DNA of 64,000 nt from Pseudomonas sp. MYb118 (GCF_040947875.1 NZ_JBFRXN010000001.1:620001-684000); one strand, 5' to 3'; shown: positions 1 through 9,039, counted from the stretch's first letter. Program-made: numbers and translations. Notes: generated from the sequence alone by a model not told the origin.

Positions 1-171
1 CTGTGGGGCCCGCTCCTCAAGCTCAATGCCTGGCTGTCCAACTACGTGGTCGCCACGTTCCTGATCACGCTGACCATCGTGTTGTCGGTGTGCTACCTGT
101 TCATGCCCCTGGCGACACGCCTGTTCGCCCCCTGGTTGTCCTCTTCCACTCCCTCCAAGGAAACGCGATGA
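1..171 (+). CDS. C-terminal end of a membrane protein (possibly COG3224-type monooxygenase)
   Basis: The window opens inside this gene; 56 codons remain before TGA. The residues form one strongly hydrophobic segment (VVATFLITLTIVLSVCYLF) followed by MPLATRLFAPWL and a short polar tail, so this is the membrane end of a larger protein. The hydrophobic helix plus P-LT-LL-WL ending resembles the C-terminus of the COG3224 antibiotic-biosynthesis-monooxygenase-like proteins, which often sit beside amidohydrolase and isochorismatase-type genes in Pseudomonas; that assignment is from memory and weak. Its stop overlaps the next start (ATGA), so the two genes are probably translationally coupled. Confidence 0.6.
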   Translation: MWGPLLKLNAWLSNYVVATFLITLTIVLSVCYLFMPLATRLFAPWLSSSTPSKETR

Positions 172-2006
172 ACGCCGATCTGATTCTGTTCAATGGTCAA
201 TTTCATACGGTTGACCGGGAAAACCCACGCGCCAGCGCCGTCGCCATCAGCGATGGTCGCTTCGTCGCGGTGGGCACCGACGCCGAGGCCATGGCCCTGC
301 GCGGTTCAGCCACCCAGGTCATCGACCTCAAGGGTCGCTGCGTGATCCCGGGCCTCAACGACTCGCACCTGCACCTGATCCGTGGCGGCCTGAACTACAA
401 CCTCGAACTGCGCTGGGAAGGCGTGCCGTCGCTGGCCGATGCGCTGCGCATGCTCAAGGAGCAGGCCGACCGCACGCCGACGCCACAATGGGTGCGGGTG
501 GTCGGTGGCTGGAACGAATTCCAGTTCGCCGAAAAGCGCATGCCGACCCTGGCCGAACTCAACCAGGCGGCGCCGGACACCCCAGTGTTCGTCCTGCACC
601 TGTACGACCGCGCCTTGCTCAACCGCGCCGCGCTGCGCGTGGCCGGCTACACCAAGGACACGCCGAACCCGCCGGGTGGCGAGATCGTGCGTGACTCCAA
701 CGGCGAGCCGACCGGCATGCTGGTGGCGCGTCCCAACGCCATGATTCTGTACTCGACCCTGGCCAAGGGGCCGAAGCTGCCGCTGGAATATCAGGTCAAC
801 TCGACGCGTCAGTTCATGCGTGAACTCAACCGTCTGGGCCTGACCAGCGCCATTGATGCCGGCGGTGGTTTCCAGAACTACCCGGACGATTATCAGGTGA
901 TCGAGCAGTTGGCCAAGGACCAGCAGCTGACCGTGCGCATCGCCTACAACCTGTTCACCCAGAAGCCCAAGGAAGAGCTGACCGACTTCAAGAACTGGAC
1001 CAGCAGCGTGACCCTGCACCAGGGCGACGACTTCCTGCGCCACAACGGCGCCGGCGAAATGCTGGTGTTCTCGGCGGCGGATTTCGAGGACTTCCTCGAG
1101 CCACGTCCGGACCTGCCACAAACCATGGAAGACGAGCTGGAGCCGGTGGTGCGCCACCTGGTCGAGCAGCGCTGGCCGTTCCGCCTGCACGCCACCTACA
1201 ACGAATCCATCAGCCGCATGCTCGATGTGTTCGAGAAGGTCAACCGTGACATCCCGTTCAATGGCCTGCCGTGGTTCTTCGACCACGCCGAAACCATCAC
1301 CCCGCAGAACATCGAGCGGGTGAGGGCGCTGGGCGGTGGCATCGCGATCCAGGACCGCATGGCGTTCCAGGGCGAATACTTCGTCGAGCGCTACGGCGCC
1401 AAGGCGGCCGAAGCCACCCCGCCGATCAAGCGCATGCTGGCCGAAGGCGTGCCGGTGGGTGCCGGCACCGATGCCACTCGCGTGTCCAGCTACAACCCGT
1501 GGACTTCGCTGTACTGGATGGTCAGCGGCCGCACCGTCGGCGGCCTGGAACTGCACGCCGAAGGGCTGCCACGCAGCACTGCGCTGGAACTGTTCACCCA
1601 CGGCAGCGCCTGGTTCTCTTCCGAGCAGGGCAAGAAAGGCATGATCAAGGTCGGCCAACTGGCTGACGTCGCCGCCCTGAGCGCGGACTTCTTCAGCGTC
1701 GAGGAAGAAGCGATCAAGTGGATCGAGTCGGTGCTGACCGTGGTCGGCGGCAAGGTGGTGTACGCCGCTGGCGACTTCGAAAAACTCGGGCCGGCCAGTG
1801 TGCCGGTGCTGCCGGACTGGTCGCCGGTGGCGAAAGTCCCGGGCCACTGGCGTCCGACTTCGCCGATGCAGGCCCAGGTTCACCATTGCAGCGGGCCGTG
1901 CGGCGTGCATGCGCACAGCCATGATCGCGCGCGGATGTCGAACGTGCCGGTCAGCGATTTCGCCGGCTTCTGGGGCGCCTTCGGCTGCTCGTGCTTCGCG
2001 TTCTGA
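168..2006 (+). CDS. YtcJ-type metal-dependent amidohydrolase
   Basis: A 612-residue amidohydrolase-superfamily protein of the YtcJ (COG1574) group, expected to hydrolyse an amide or related bond with bound metal; the substrate cannot be told. It starts MNADLILFNGQFHTVD, the usual beta-strand start of the family, then shows the metal-binding HxH (DSHLHL, His67 and His69), a downstream RLHATYN histidine region and the GTDATRV segment near the C-terminal end of the barrel. No signal peptide is visible, so it is cytoplasmic. The C-terminus carries an unusual His/Cys-rich tail (VHHCSGPCGVHAHSHD, then CSCFAF). The ATG overlaps the previous stop and the YcaC-like gene follows by 64 nt, suggesting one operon. 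Family is sure; substrate unknown. Confidence 0.9.
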   Translation: MNADLILFNGQFHTVDRENPRASAVAISDGRFVAVGTDAEAMALRGSATQVIDLKGRCVIPGLNDSHLHLIRGGLNYNLELRWEGVPSLADALRMLKEQADRTPTPQWVRVVGGWNEFQFAEKRMPTLAELNQAAPDTPVFVLHLYDRALLNRAALRVAGYTKDTPNPPGGEIVRDSNGEPTGMLVARPNAMILYSTLAKGPKLPLEYQVNSTRQFMRELNRLGLTSAIDAGGGFQNYPDDYQVIEQLAKDQQLTVRIAYNLFTQKPKEELTDFKNWTSSVTLHQGDDFLRHNGAGEMLVFSAADFEDFLEPRPDLPQTMEDELEPVVRHLVEQRWPFRLHATYNESISRMLDVFEKVNRDIPFNGLPWFFDHAETITPQNIERVRALGGGIAIQDRMAFQGEYFVERYGAKAAEATPPIKRMLAEGVPVGAGTDATRVSSYNPWTSLYWMVSGRTVGGLELHAEGLPRSTALELFTHGSAWFSSEQGKKGMIKVGQLADVAALSADFFSVEEEAIKWIESVLTVVGGKVVYAAGDFEKLGPASVPVLPDWSPVAKVPGHWRPTSPMQAQVHHCSGPCGVHAHSHDRARMSNVPVSDFAGFWGAFGCSCFAF

Positions 2007-2070
2007 TTAAAAATGGCGCTGGCCTTGCGTGCCGGCGCTCCTGTAACACCCATCCATCGAGGAGCTTCAC

Positions 2071-2697
2071 ATGAGCAACGTTCCGTACAAACGCCTGAAC
2101 AAAGACGATGCGGTTGTCCTGCTGGTCGACCACCAGACCGGCCTGATCTCGCTGGTGCAGGATTTCTCGCCGAACGAGTTCAAGAACAACGTCCTGGCCC
2201 TGGCCGACTGCGCCAAGTTCTTCAACCTGCCAACCATCCTGACCACCAGCTTCGAATCCGGCCCGAACGGCCCGCTGGTGCCAGAGCTGAAAGAAATGTT
2301 CCCGGATGCGCCGTACATCGCTCGTCCAGGCCAGATCAATGCCTGGGACAACGAAGACTTCGTCAAGGCGATCAAGGCGACCGGTCGCAAGCAACTGATC
2401 ATCGCTGGCGTTGTGACTGACGTCTGCGTGGCGTTCCCGACCCTTTGCGCCCTGGAAGAAGGCTTCGACGTTTTCGTCGTGACCGACGCTTCCGGTACTT
2501 TCAACGACGTCGTCCAGCAAGCTGCATGGGCCCGTATGACCGCCGCCGGTGCACAACTGGTGAACTGGTTCGCCGTAGCCTGCGAACTGCAGCGCGACTG
2601 GCGCAACGACATGGAAGGCCTGGCCAACCTGTTGTCCCAGCGCATCCCGAACTACCGCAACCTGATGAACAGCTACTCGGCCTTCACTGCGAAATAA
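2071..2697 (+). CDS. ycaC: YcaC-like isochorismatase-family hydrolase
   Basis: A 208-residue cysteine hydrolase of the isochorismatase superfamily, closest in character to YcaC. Seen: the catalytic Asp near the N-terminus (VLLVDHQTG), the nucleophile loop GVVTDVCVAFP with Cys, and the YcaC-like ending. YcaC proteins form multimers of unknown substrate; an aliphatic amide or hydroxamate is plausible. There is no signal peptide. Start chosen for GAGGAG seven bases before ATG. It follows the amidohydrolase on the same strand, and the pair often travels together in Pseudomonas. A REP pair lies directly after the stop. Confidence 0.9.
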   Translation: MSNVPYKRLNKDDAVVLLVDHQTGLISLVQDFSPNEFKNNVLALADCAKFFNLPTILTTSFESGPNGPLVPELKEMFPDAPYIARPGQINAWDNEDFVKAIKATGRKQLIIAGVVTDVCVAFPTLCALEEGFDVFVVTDASGTFNDVVQQAAWARMTAAGAQLVNWFAVACELQRDWRNDMEGLANLLSQRIPNYRNLMNSYSAFTAK

Positions 2698-2712
2698 CCA
2701 CGCCGCCTCCCC

Positions 2713-2803
2713 CTGTGGGAGCGGGCTTGCCCGCGATGGCGATGTGTCAGTCAACATTTACTTGTCTGACCCACCGCCATCGCGGGCGAGCCCGCTCCTA
2801 CAG
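2713..2803. repeat. REP doublet (REPIN)
   Basis: Two inverted REP elements (CTGTGGGAGCGGGCTTGCCC and its mirror ending CGCTCCTACAG) around a short AT-richer spacer, between two convergent genes. Likely forms a long hairpin that may stabilise the mRNA 3' ends. Confidence 0.9.
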
Positions 2804-2833
2804 TTGTTTGTCTCCATCTTGCGGATCACACAC

Positions 2834-4261
2834 TCATTTCTTCTGCATCCAGCTCAGAAACCCGCCCTTCTTGATCGGCGCAGGCTTGGCCATCAACGCC
2901 AATCGGCTGTTCTGCGTGCGCACCGCCTGCAACTTGTTCAATGCCCGGCCCACTTCCACGCGCTGCTCCATGCAGCCGCGCACCAGCGCCTTGTCGATGC
3001 GGTAGATGATGCACGAGGTCAGCGTGGTGAATGTCGCCTGGGAAGGGGTGTCGCCGAGGATGCTCTGTTCGCCCATCACTTCACTGGGGCCCATGCGCCC
3101 GGCTTCGGTGTGCCCGTTGCCGTCCGGTACGGTGGCGCTGACCACGCCGGTGGCGATGACCATCAGGCTGTCCGGTACTTCGTCCAGCTCCAGCACGACC
3201 TGGCCGGCCGCGTATTGCTGGGCCACCATGGACTGGGCCATCTGGTCGCGTTCGTCCTCGCTCAGGGAACGGAAAATCTTCACCTCGTCGAGCAGCGAGC
3301 GGGCGCGGGTGGCCGGTTCGATCACGCCGTCGAGCCGACGCGAAATGCCTGCTGCTTCGAGGTGCCGATGCGCCAGGTCGAACAGTTGATTGCGCACTTC
3401 GCTTTTCTTGCCCAGTTCGGCGATGAAGCCGCTGACCACGTACTCGGACATGGTTTCGCCCGCTTCCTTGAGCACCGCCTTGGGCGCCGGGCTGGCCAGC
3501 AGACGGCTGCTGCCGCGCAATGTGCGCTCCAGGGCGTCCAGCACCCGGCGCGGACGAATGTTGTTGGGAATGTGGATGCTGATCGACACCCCGAACATGT
3601 TGTTCGGCCGGCTCAGGTTGACGATCTTCGCCTTGGCCGCCACCGAGTTGGGCACCACGGCGGTGGTGCCGGCGCCGGTCAGCAGGTGCGTGGCGCGCCA
3701 GTCGATATCGACCACCTTGCCTTCCACGCCGTCGATCACAATCCAGTCATCCACCTGATACGGCTTGGTGGTGTTGAGCACGATGCCGGAAAACACGTCG
3801 CTCAAGGTGCTCTGCAACGCCAGACCGACCACGATCGCCACCACCCCGGAGGTCGCCAGCAACCCCTTGACCGGCAACTCCAGCACGTAACCGGCAGCGG
3901 CAACGCTGGCGGCGAGAAACACCAGCGCGCCGATCACGTCCTGCAGCAGGCGGCCGCTATGGCCGATGCGCCGCATCAGCACCAGGCCGATCACCTCGGT
4001 CAGTGCCCGCGCAGCGTACAGCCACCAGAGAATCCCCAGGGCCGTGGCCCCCAGTTGCGCCACGCGATCATCGACGAACGACGGCGCCTGCAACGGACTG
4101 ACCCCGGCGTTGATGCCGATGGCGTTGAACAACACGAACATCACCAGGCGCACACCCACCTTTGTGACGCGATGCTTGAACGGCGCGAGGTGCCAGAGCA
4201 CGGTGTCGATGAGCAGGAGCAGGGCGCTGAGAGTCAGCAGGTGATTGGAGAGGAAGGACAT
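2834..4261 (-). CDS. MscS-family mechanosensitive channel with C-terminal cyclic-nucleotide-binding domain
   Basis: A 475-residue inner-membrane channel. The N-terminal third holds several hydrophobic segments; the pore-lining and beta domain is recognisable around residues 140-260 (VVAIVVGLALQSTLSDVFSG, then DWIVIDGVEGKVVDIDWRAT, the classical MscS beta-domain wording). From about residue 345 a cNMP-binding fold follows (FRSLSEDERDQMA, GMVA-like GVVSATVPDG, MGEQSILGD). Channel gating by both membrane tension and a nucleotide is inferred from this fusion. ATG at 4261 is preferred to a GTG/ATG 33 nt upstream because GGAG lies eight bases before it and MSFLSNHLL begins the first membrane helix. 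Monocistronic, flanked by REPs on both sides. Confidence 0.9.
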   Translation of the reverse strand: MSFLSNHLLTLSALLLLIDTVLWHLAPFKHRVTKVGVRLVMFVLFNAIGINAGVSPLQAPSFVDDRVAQLGATALGILWWLYAARALTEVIGLVLMRRIGHSGRLLQDVIGALVFLAASVAAAGYVLELPVKGLLATSGVVAIVVGLALQSTLSDVFSGIVLNTTKPYQVDDWIVIDGVEGKVVDIDWRATHLLTGAGTTAVVPNSVAAKAKIVNLSRPNNMFGVSISIHIPNNIRPRRVLDALERTLRGSSRLLASPAPKAVLKEAGETMSEYVVSGFIAELGKKSEVRNQLFDLAHRHLEAAGISRRLDGVIEPATRARSLLDEVKIFRSLSEDERDQMAQSMVAQQYAAGQVVLELDEVPDSLMVIATGVVSATVPDGNGHTEAGRMGPSEVMGEQSILGDTPSQATFTTLTSCIIYRIDKALVRGCMEQRVEVGRALNKLQAVRTQNSRLALMAKPAPIKKGGFLSWMQKK

Positions 4262-4299
4262 GGGGACGACTCCGCAAGGCAAGGGTAGGAACACAGCCC

Positions 4300-4390
4300 C
4301 TGTAGGAGCGAGCTTGCTCGCGATCGCGGTGTGTCAGGCTGCATTTGCATATCTGACATGTCGCCATCGCGAGCAAGCTCGCTCCTACAG
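4300..4390. repeat. REP doublet (REPIN)
   Basis: Inverted pair of CTGTAGGAGCGAGCTTGCTC / GAGCAAGCTCGCTCCTACAG elements between the channel gene start and the esterase stop. Confidence 0.9.
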
Positions 4391-4406
4391 GTTTTTACAG
4401 CGTGAC

Positions 4407-5426
4407 TCAGTTCAGATGAGTCTTGAGCTCCAACGCCGCCTGGCGCACCGCCGCTTTCACTTCCGGAATCTGGCTCAGCGGATTGAGCAGGCCGAAGTCG
4501 TGGATCATGCCGTTGTAGCGCACGGCGGTAACCGGTACACCGGCCGCGTCCAGGTGACGGGCATAGGCTTCACCTTCGTCACGCAACACGTCGAACTCGG
4601 CGGTCTGCACCAGGGCGGCGGGCAGGCCCTTGAGCTGTTCGGCGCTGGCCTGCAACGGCGAGGCGTGGATCTGCGCACGTTCGGCCTTGTCGGTGGTGTA
4701 GTTGTCCCAGAACCATTTCATCATGCCCTTGGTCAGGAAGTGGCCTTCGGCAAATTGCTGGTAGGAACCGGTTTCGAACTGTGCGTCGGTCACCGGCCAC
4801 ATCAGCAGCTGGAAGCGCAGCGCCGGGGCTTTCTGTTCCTTGGCCATCAACGCGACCACCGCTGCCATGTTGCCACCGACGCTGTTGCCGGCCACCGCGA
4901 GGCGCTTGCCGTCGACGCCGATTTCCTTGCCATGCTCGGCCACCCAACGGGTCGCGGCGTAGGCCTGGTTGATCGCGGTCGGGTACTGCGCTTCCGGCGA
5001 AGGCGTGTAGTTGACGTACACCGCGACGGCTCCGGAGCCCACCACCAGGTCGTGGATCAGGCGTTGGTGAGTCGGGTAGTCACCCAGCACCCAGCCGCCG
5101 CCGTGGAAGAACATGAACACGGGCAGGTCACCCTTGACGTTGGCCGGCCGGACGATTTTCAGGTCGATGACCTGGCCGTCGACCTTGATCGCACGGTCGC
5201 TGACTTCAACACCCGACAGGTCCACTTTCACCGAGTTCTGTGCACCGGTCAGCACCGCACGGGCGTCTTTCGGGCTCAGTTGTTCGAGCGGCTTGCCACC
5301 CCCGGCGGCGAGGGCTTCGAGGAAGGCCTGGGTGTTGTGTTCGACACCTGGGCTGCCCGCGGCGAAAGCGTTGCCGACAGCGAGGGCGAGGAGGGAAGCG
5401 GTCAGGGTTTTCTTGACGATGTTCAT
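4407..5426 (-). CDS. Secreted alpha/beta hydrolase, HSL-type esterase
   Basis: A 339-residue esterase/lipase of the hormone-sensitive-lipase (acetyl esterase) family. A signal peptide is clear (MNIVKKTLTASLLALAVGNAFA). The oxyanion-hole motif HGGGWVLGD is near residue 108, the nucleophile elbow GNSVGGN near 184, an Asp in FDVLRDEGE near 278 and the catalytic His in MIHDFGLL near 308. It should act in the periplasm or outside the cell on short acyl esters. Start has AAGGAA seven bases upstream. It is transcribed divergently from a LysR gene with a 160-nt gap, the usual arrangement for regulation by the neighbour. Confidence 0.92.
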   Translation of the reverse strand: MNIVKKTLTASLLALAVGNAFAAGSPGVEHNTQAFLEALAAGGGKPLEQLSPKDARAVLTGAQNSVKVDLSGVEVSDRAIKVDGQVIDLKIVRPANVKGDLPVFMFFHGGGWVLGDYPTHQRLIHDLVVGSGAVAVYVNYTPSPEAQYPTAINQAYAATRWVAEHGKEIGVDGKRLAVAGNSVGGNMAAVVALMAKEQKAPALRFQLLMWPVTDAQFETGSYQQFAEGHFLTKGMMKWFWDNYTTDKAERAQIHASPLQASAEQLKGLPAALVQTAEFDVLRDEGEAYARHLDAAGVPVTAVRYNGMIHDFGLLNPLSQIPEVKAAVRQAALELKTHLN

Positions 5427-5586
5427 GGTGCAATTCCTTTTTGATTAATTAGAAGTTCGTTACCTAAGGGTCAGGGCTGCTGGCTCTGCGGTTCAGGCCT
5501 CAGCAACACCGTGGACACAGATTAATAAGGTGCCGGAAAAGGAAAAAGCGGCTATAAAGCGTTTAACTGTCAACCAGAGAGTGACA

Positions 5587-6483
5587 ATGAACCCGTTCGA
5601 AGACATGCGTATTTTTTGCCAGGTCATGGACTCCGGCAGCTTTACCGCCGCGGCCGATCAGTTGGGCCTGTCCAAGCAGTTCGTCAGCCGACGCCTGATG
5701 CAGCTCGAAGAGCGCCTGGGCGTGCGCCTGCTCAACCGCTCGACACGGCGCCTGGACGTGACGCCCCTGGGCCAGAGCTATTACGAATCGGCCATGCGCC
5801 TGCTGGGCGAAGTGGAGCAGGTGGAGCAGGGCATTGCCGGGCAGACCACCGAGCCACGCGGCAGCATTCGCCTGAGTGCGCCGCTGTCGTTTGCCCTGGC
5901 GCATCTGGGCTGCCTGCTGCCGTTGTTTTTGCAGCGCTATCGCGACGTCACCGTGGAAGTGGATTTGAGCGACCGGCCCGTGGACCTGCTGGGCGAGGGC
6001 TATGACCTGGCGCTGCGCATTGGCGTGCTTGAGGATTCGACGCTGATCGCCCGGCGCATTGCCGTGATCCAGCGGGTGTACTGCGCCAGCCCTGCGTACC
6101 TGGCCGAGCGGGGGACGCCGCTCAAGCCTGAAGACCTGCACAACCATGACTGCCTGCCCTATGGCCATGGGCGCCAGGTGCAATGGCGCTTTGCCGGGCC
6201 GGGCAAGCCGTTGACGGTCAACGTCGCCGGGCGCATGCGCGTCAACAACGGTGAAGTGCTCAGGGATGCGGCGGTGGCCGGGATGGGCATTACCTACCTG
6301 CCGACGTTCATTGTCGGTGGGGCGCTGAAGGAAGAGCGGCTGGTGCCGGTGCTGGAGGATTACCAGCCCGAGCCGTTGGTGCTGTCGGCGGTGTACCCGC
6401 AGCATCGCCAGAGTTCGCGACCGGTGCAGGCGCTGATCGAGTTTTTGCGCGAGCGGCTGGATGGGGTGGAAGGCGGTCTATAG
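5587..6483 (+). CDS. LysR-family transcriptional regulator
   Basis: A 298-residue LTTR. The N-terminal winged HTH is typical (MNPFEDMRIFCQVMDSGSFTAAADQLGLSKQFVSRRLMQLEERLGVRLLNRSTR in two stretches), followed by a LysR substrate-binding domain. The wording resembles the group controlling small dehydrogenases or esterases. ATG 5587 is chosen because MNPFEDM is the usual LTTR beginning; an upstream start at 5530 would add 19 residues with no family support. Likely regulates the divergent esterase gene and itself from the 5427-5586 gap. Confidence 0.92.
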   Translation: MNPFEDMRIFCQVMDSGSFTAAADQLGLSKQFVSRRLMQLEERLGVRLLNRSTRRLDVTPLGQSYYESAMRLLGEVEQVEQGIAGQTTEPRGSIRLSAPLSFALAHLGCLLPLFLQRYRDVTVEVDLSDRPVDLLGEGYDLALRIGVLEDSTLIARRIAVIQRVYCASPAYLAERGTPLKPEDLHNHDCLPYGHGRQVQWRFAGPGKPLTVNVAGRMRVNNGEVLRDAAVAGMGITYLPTFIVGGALKEERLVPVLEDYQPEPLVLSAVYPQHRQSSRPVQALIEFLRERLDGVEGGL

Positions 6484-6515
6484 GCCTCCACCTGTACAAC
6501 TTGTGTCTCTAACAT

Positions 6516-6605
6516 TGTGGGAGCGAGCCTGCTCGCGATGGCGGTCTGTCAGTCAGTATTTCTGTTAGCTGACAGGGCCCCATCGCGAGCAGGCTCGCTC
6601 CCACA
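6516..6605. repeat. REP doublet (REPIN)
   Basis: Inverted REP pair (TTGTGGGAGCGAGCCTGCTC and mirror GCTCGCTCCCACAG) between the convergent LysR and Gly-rich protein genes. Confidence 0.9.
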
Positions 6606-6636
6606 GGTTGTGTTTCCACTGAAGGATCAGCTTCGG

Positions 6637-7239
6637 TCAGGACCGTTTGTCATCACCCGGTTCGCCGCCGACATGCACGCCGTGGTCGTCGCCGATTTCA
6701 CCGGCACGGTGCACGCCATGGTTGTCGCCCAGTTCGCCAGAGCGGTGTACGCCGTGGTCATCGCCGATTTCACCGGAACGATGCACACCGTGGTCATCGC
6801 CGATTTCGCCGGAACGATGCACGCCATGGTCATCGCCTGGTTCGCTGTGGGTGCCGCTGCGACCCGAAGAGGCCGTGTTGCCGGAGCGTCCCGAGTCATG
6901 GCCGCTGCCGCTGTTGCCGCTATGGTCGCCGCCGTGGCTACTGCCGCTGCCGCCGTGACCACTGCCGCCGTGATCACCGCCGTGGCCGCCGCCATTGCCG
7001 CCGCCACCGCCGTTTCCGCCACCGCCGCCGTTTCCACCGCCACCACCGCCACCGCCGTTTCCACCGCCGCCACCACCAGAACCACCGCCTCCTCCATGAC
7101 CCCCACCACCACCGCCACCACTTCCCCCATCCTTGGCCATTGCGCTGGATACGCCGGACAGGCTGTCCGGAATCAGTACGGTAGACGCCGACAGGACTGC
7201 GCCAATGGCGACCGCCAGTAAAAGTCTGTTGATGTGCAT
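6637..7239 (-). CDS. Secreted glycine-rich protein with 12-residue Asp/His repeats
   Basis: A 200-residue exported protein of unknown function. It has a signal-like N-terminus (MHINRLLLAVAIGAVLSAST), a long region that is almost only Gly with Ser, Asn and His (about residues 38-108), and a C-terminal array of five 12-residue repeats of the form GDDHGVHRSGEI with few substitutions. The Asp-Asp-His/Val-His pattern could bind divalent metal, which would fit a manganese context, but that is inference. Good Shine-Dalgarno GGAGA before ATG. It lies 101 nt after gspF on the same strand and may be the last gene of that unit. Low-complexity composition makes homology searches unreliable. Confidence 0.75.
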   Translation of the reverse strand: MHINRLLLAVAIGAVLSASTVLIPDSLSGVSSAMAKDGGSGGGGGGGHGGGGGSGGGGGGNGGGGGGGGNGGGGGNGGGGGNGGGHGGDHGGSGHGGSGSSHGGDHSGNSGSGHDSGRSGNTASSGRSGTHSEPGDDHGVHRSGEIGDDHGVHRSGEIGDDHGVHRSGELGDNHGVHRAGEIGDDHGVHVGGEPGDDKRS

Positions 7240-7340
7240 GTCGTTCTCCGTCTTCTTTTTCGGGTTGGAACGTTGATAAACGCTGCAATGCGCTGCTTGT
7301 CAGTCGATGAACACCTCACTGCGGGAATTTATTCGCGGGG

Positions 7341-8528
7341 TCAGTGAATGCTTGAGGCCAGTTCGAAGATCGGCATGTACATCAGGATCACGATCACGCC
7401 GATCAACAGGCCGATGAAGGTCATCAGCAACGGCTCGAACAAACGCACGAACCATTCGATCCAGCGGCTGATTTCCTCGTCGTAGAAATCGGCGCTGCGC
7501 TCCATCATCTGCCCGAGGTTGCCGGACTGTTCGCCGGCCCGCAGCAGGCGCAGGGACACCGGCGTCACCAGCTGGTTGAGCTCCAGCGCGGCCGACAGCG
7601 ACTGGCCTTCACGCACCCGTTCGCAGGCTTCGTCCAGGCGTGTGCGCGAGGCGACAGTGAGCAGGTTGCGGACCATGCCCATGGCGGTGACCAGGGGAAT
7701 ACCGCCCTGCAACAGAATGCCCAGCGAGCGATAAAAACGCGCCAGTTCGTACATGACGATGCGCTGGTGCACCGCCGGAAGTTTTTCGACCAGACGGTCC
7801 ACGCCCCGACGAAAGGTTGGTTGTCGTTGCAGGAACGCGAGGGCGACGACGATCGCCGCCAGGCCACCGAAGAACTCCGCCTGATGGGCATGGAGGAACA
7901 TGCCGCTGCTCATCAGGATCTGCGACAGCCACGGCAGGTCCGAGCCCAGCCCTTCGAACACCAGGCTGAACCGTGGCACCACGTAGCCCATCAGGAACAG
8001 CACCACGCCACCGCCGACCACCAGCAACAGCAGCGGATAGATCGACGCACTGACGATCTTCTGCCGGACCTCGTCCATGCGCTGGCGATAGCTGACATAA
8101 CGTCCCAGGGCATCGCCCACGGCGCCGGTCTTTTCGCTGGACTGCACCAGCGCCACGTACAGCGGCGGAAACACCGCCGACAACTGGCCCAGGGCCTGGG
8201 AGAACGACTTGCCCTCGTAGAGCAGGCGCACCAGTTCACTCAGGGTCTTGCGCGCCTGGGGCGCGGTTTCCTTTTCCGCGAGGCTTTCCAGCGCGTCGAT
8301 CAACGGCAGGCCGGCATTGAGCAGGGTGGTCAGTTCCTGGCTGAACAGCACCAGGTTGAAGGTCTCGCGCTTTTGCAGGCGCAGCGCGCGCCAGTGCCGC
8401 TCGGCGTGCAGGCTGACCACGCGCAGGCCCTGGTCTTCGACCATGCGCCGCGCTTCGCTGTCACCCTGGGCCTCGATGCTCATCGACACCACGCCGGCCT
8501 TGCCCACCGCCTTCAGATGAAAACGCAT
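7341..8528 (-). CDS. gspF: Type II secretion inner-membrane protein GspF
   Basis: A 395-residue polytopic membrane protein of the GspF/PilC family, the platform protein that links the ATPase to pseudopilus assembly. Both characteristic GspF repeats are visible: FSQELTTLLNAGLPLIDALE near residue 65 and FYRSLGILLQGGIPLVTAMG near 265, each followed by long hydrophobic helices, with a C-terminal membrane segment (MTFIGLLIGVIVILMYMPIF). ATG 8528 has GGAGG five bases upstream; a GTG two codons earlier is possible. It follows gspG by 12 nt. The matching ATPase and secretin are 14 kb away on the other strand. Corresponds in role to XcmS of P. putida GB-1 (naming from memory). Confidence 0.95.
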   Translation of the reverse strand: MRFHLKAVGKAGVVSMSIEAQGDSEARRMVEDQGLRVVSLHAERHWRALRLQKRETFNLVLFSQELTTLLNAGLPLIDALESLAEKETAPQARKTLSELVRLLYEGKSFSQALGQLSAVFPPLYVALVQSSEKTGAVGDALGRYVSYRQRMDEVRQKIVSASIYPLLLLVVGGGVVLFLMGYVVPRFSLVFEGLGSDLPWLSQILMSSGMFLHAHQAEFFGGLAAIVVALAFLQRQPTFRRGVDRLVEKLPAVHQRIVMYELARFYRSLGILLQGGIPLVTAMGMVRNLLTVASRTRLDEACERVREGQSLSAALELNQLVTPVSLRLLRAGEQSGNLGQMMERSADFYDEEISRWIEWFVRLFEPLLMTFIGLLIGVIVILMYMPIFELASSIH

Positions 8529-8540
8529 GCGCACCTCCGG

Positions 8541-8990
8541 TCATTGCCAACTGGTGATTTCGGCGTTTTCGCCGTCGCCGCCGGGTTGGCCGTCCTTGCC
8601 CATGGACAGCAGGTCGTATTCGGCATTTTCGCCGGGGTAGCGGTAGGTGTAGCTGCGACCCCAGGGGTCCAGCGGCAGTTTTTTCTGCAGGTACGGGCCG
8701 GTCCAGCGCGTTTCGTCACTGGGCGCGGTGACCAGTGCCTGCAAGCCCTGTTCGGTCGACGGATAGTGGCCGACCTCCAGGCGGTACAAGTCCAGGGCCT
8801 TGCCCAGGCCTTCGATTTGCGCCTTGGCCACTTTCACTTCGGAACGGCCGAGCTGGGCAAAATATTTCGGTGCGACGATCCCGGCCAACAGCCCGAGTAC
8901 CACCAGCACCACCAACAATTCGAGCAGGGTGAACCCACGCTGGGTTCGCACTGGACGCCCGCGAAGGGCGCAAGACAGTTGCTGTTTCAT
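8541..8990 (-). CDS. gspG: Major type II pseudopilin GspG
   Basis: A 149-residue prepilin-like protein. After a basic leader, the prepilin peptidase site RGFTLLE is at residues 18-24, followed by the hydrophobic helix LLVVLVVLGLLAGIVAP. The C-terminal half has the family wording (YRLEVGHYPSTEQGLQALV, GPYLQKKLPLDPWG, YDLLSMGKDGQPGGDG), including the calcium-site region of true GspG. It should form the pseudopilus shaft. No prepilin peptidase is in the window, so PilD elsewhere is presumably used. ATG 8990 is chosen over an upstream start at 9038 because it gives a normal short leader and has GAGGT upstream. Confidence 0.95.
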   Translation of the reverse strand: MKQQLSCALRGRPVRTQRGFTLLELLVVLVVLGLLAGIVAPKYFAQLGRSEVKVAKAQIEGLGKALDLYRLEVGHYPSTEQGLQALVTAPSDETRWTGPYLQKKLPLDPWGRSYTYRYPGENAEYDLLSMGKDGQPGGDGENAEITSWQ

Positions 8991-9039
8991 GATGACCTCA
9001 CAGAGTCGGCAGAAGGGTCGCCAAAGCCGCTCATGCAAT

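Noticed and set aside
2744..4288. Plus-strand open frame opposite the MscS-type channel
   Set aside because: Begins in a REP and is His/Gln-rich as expected from antisense of a high-GC gene. The minus frame has clear channel and cNMP domains.
9008..9023. Second minus-strand GG-N10-GC match (TGGCGACCCTTCTGCC) before gspG
   Set aside because: Would start the transcript only about seven bases before the gspG ATG, leaving no room for the ribosome site.
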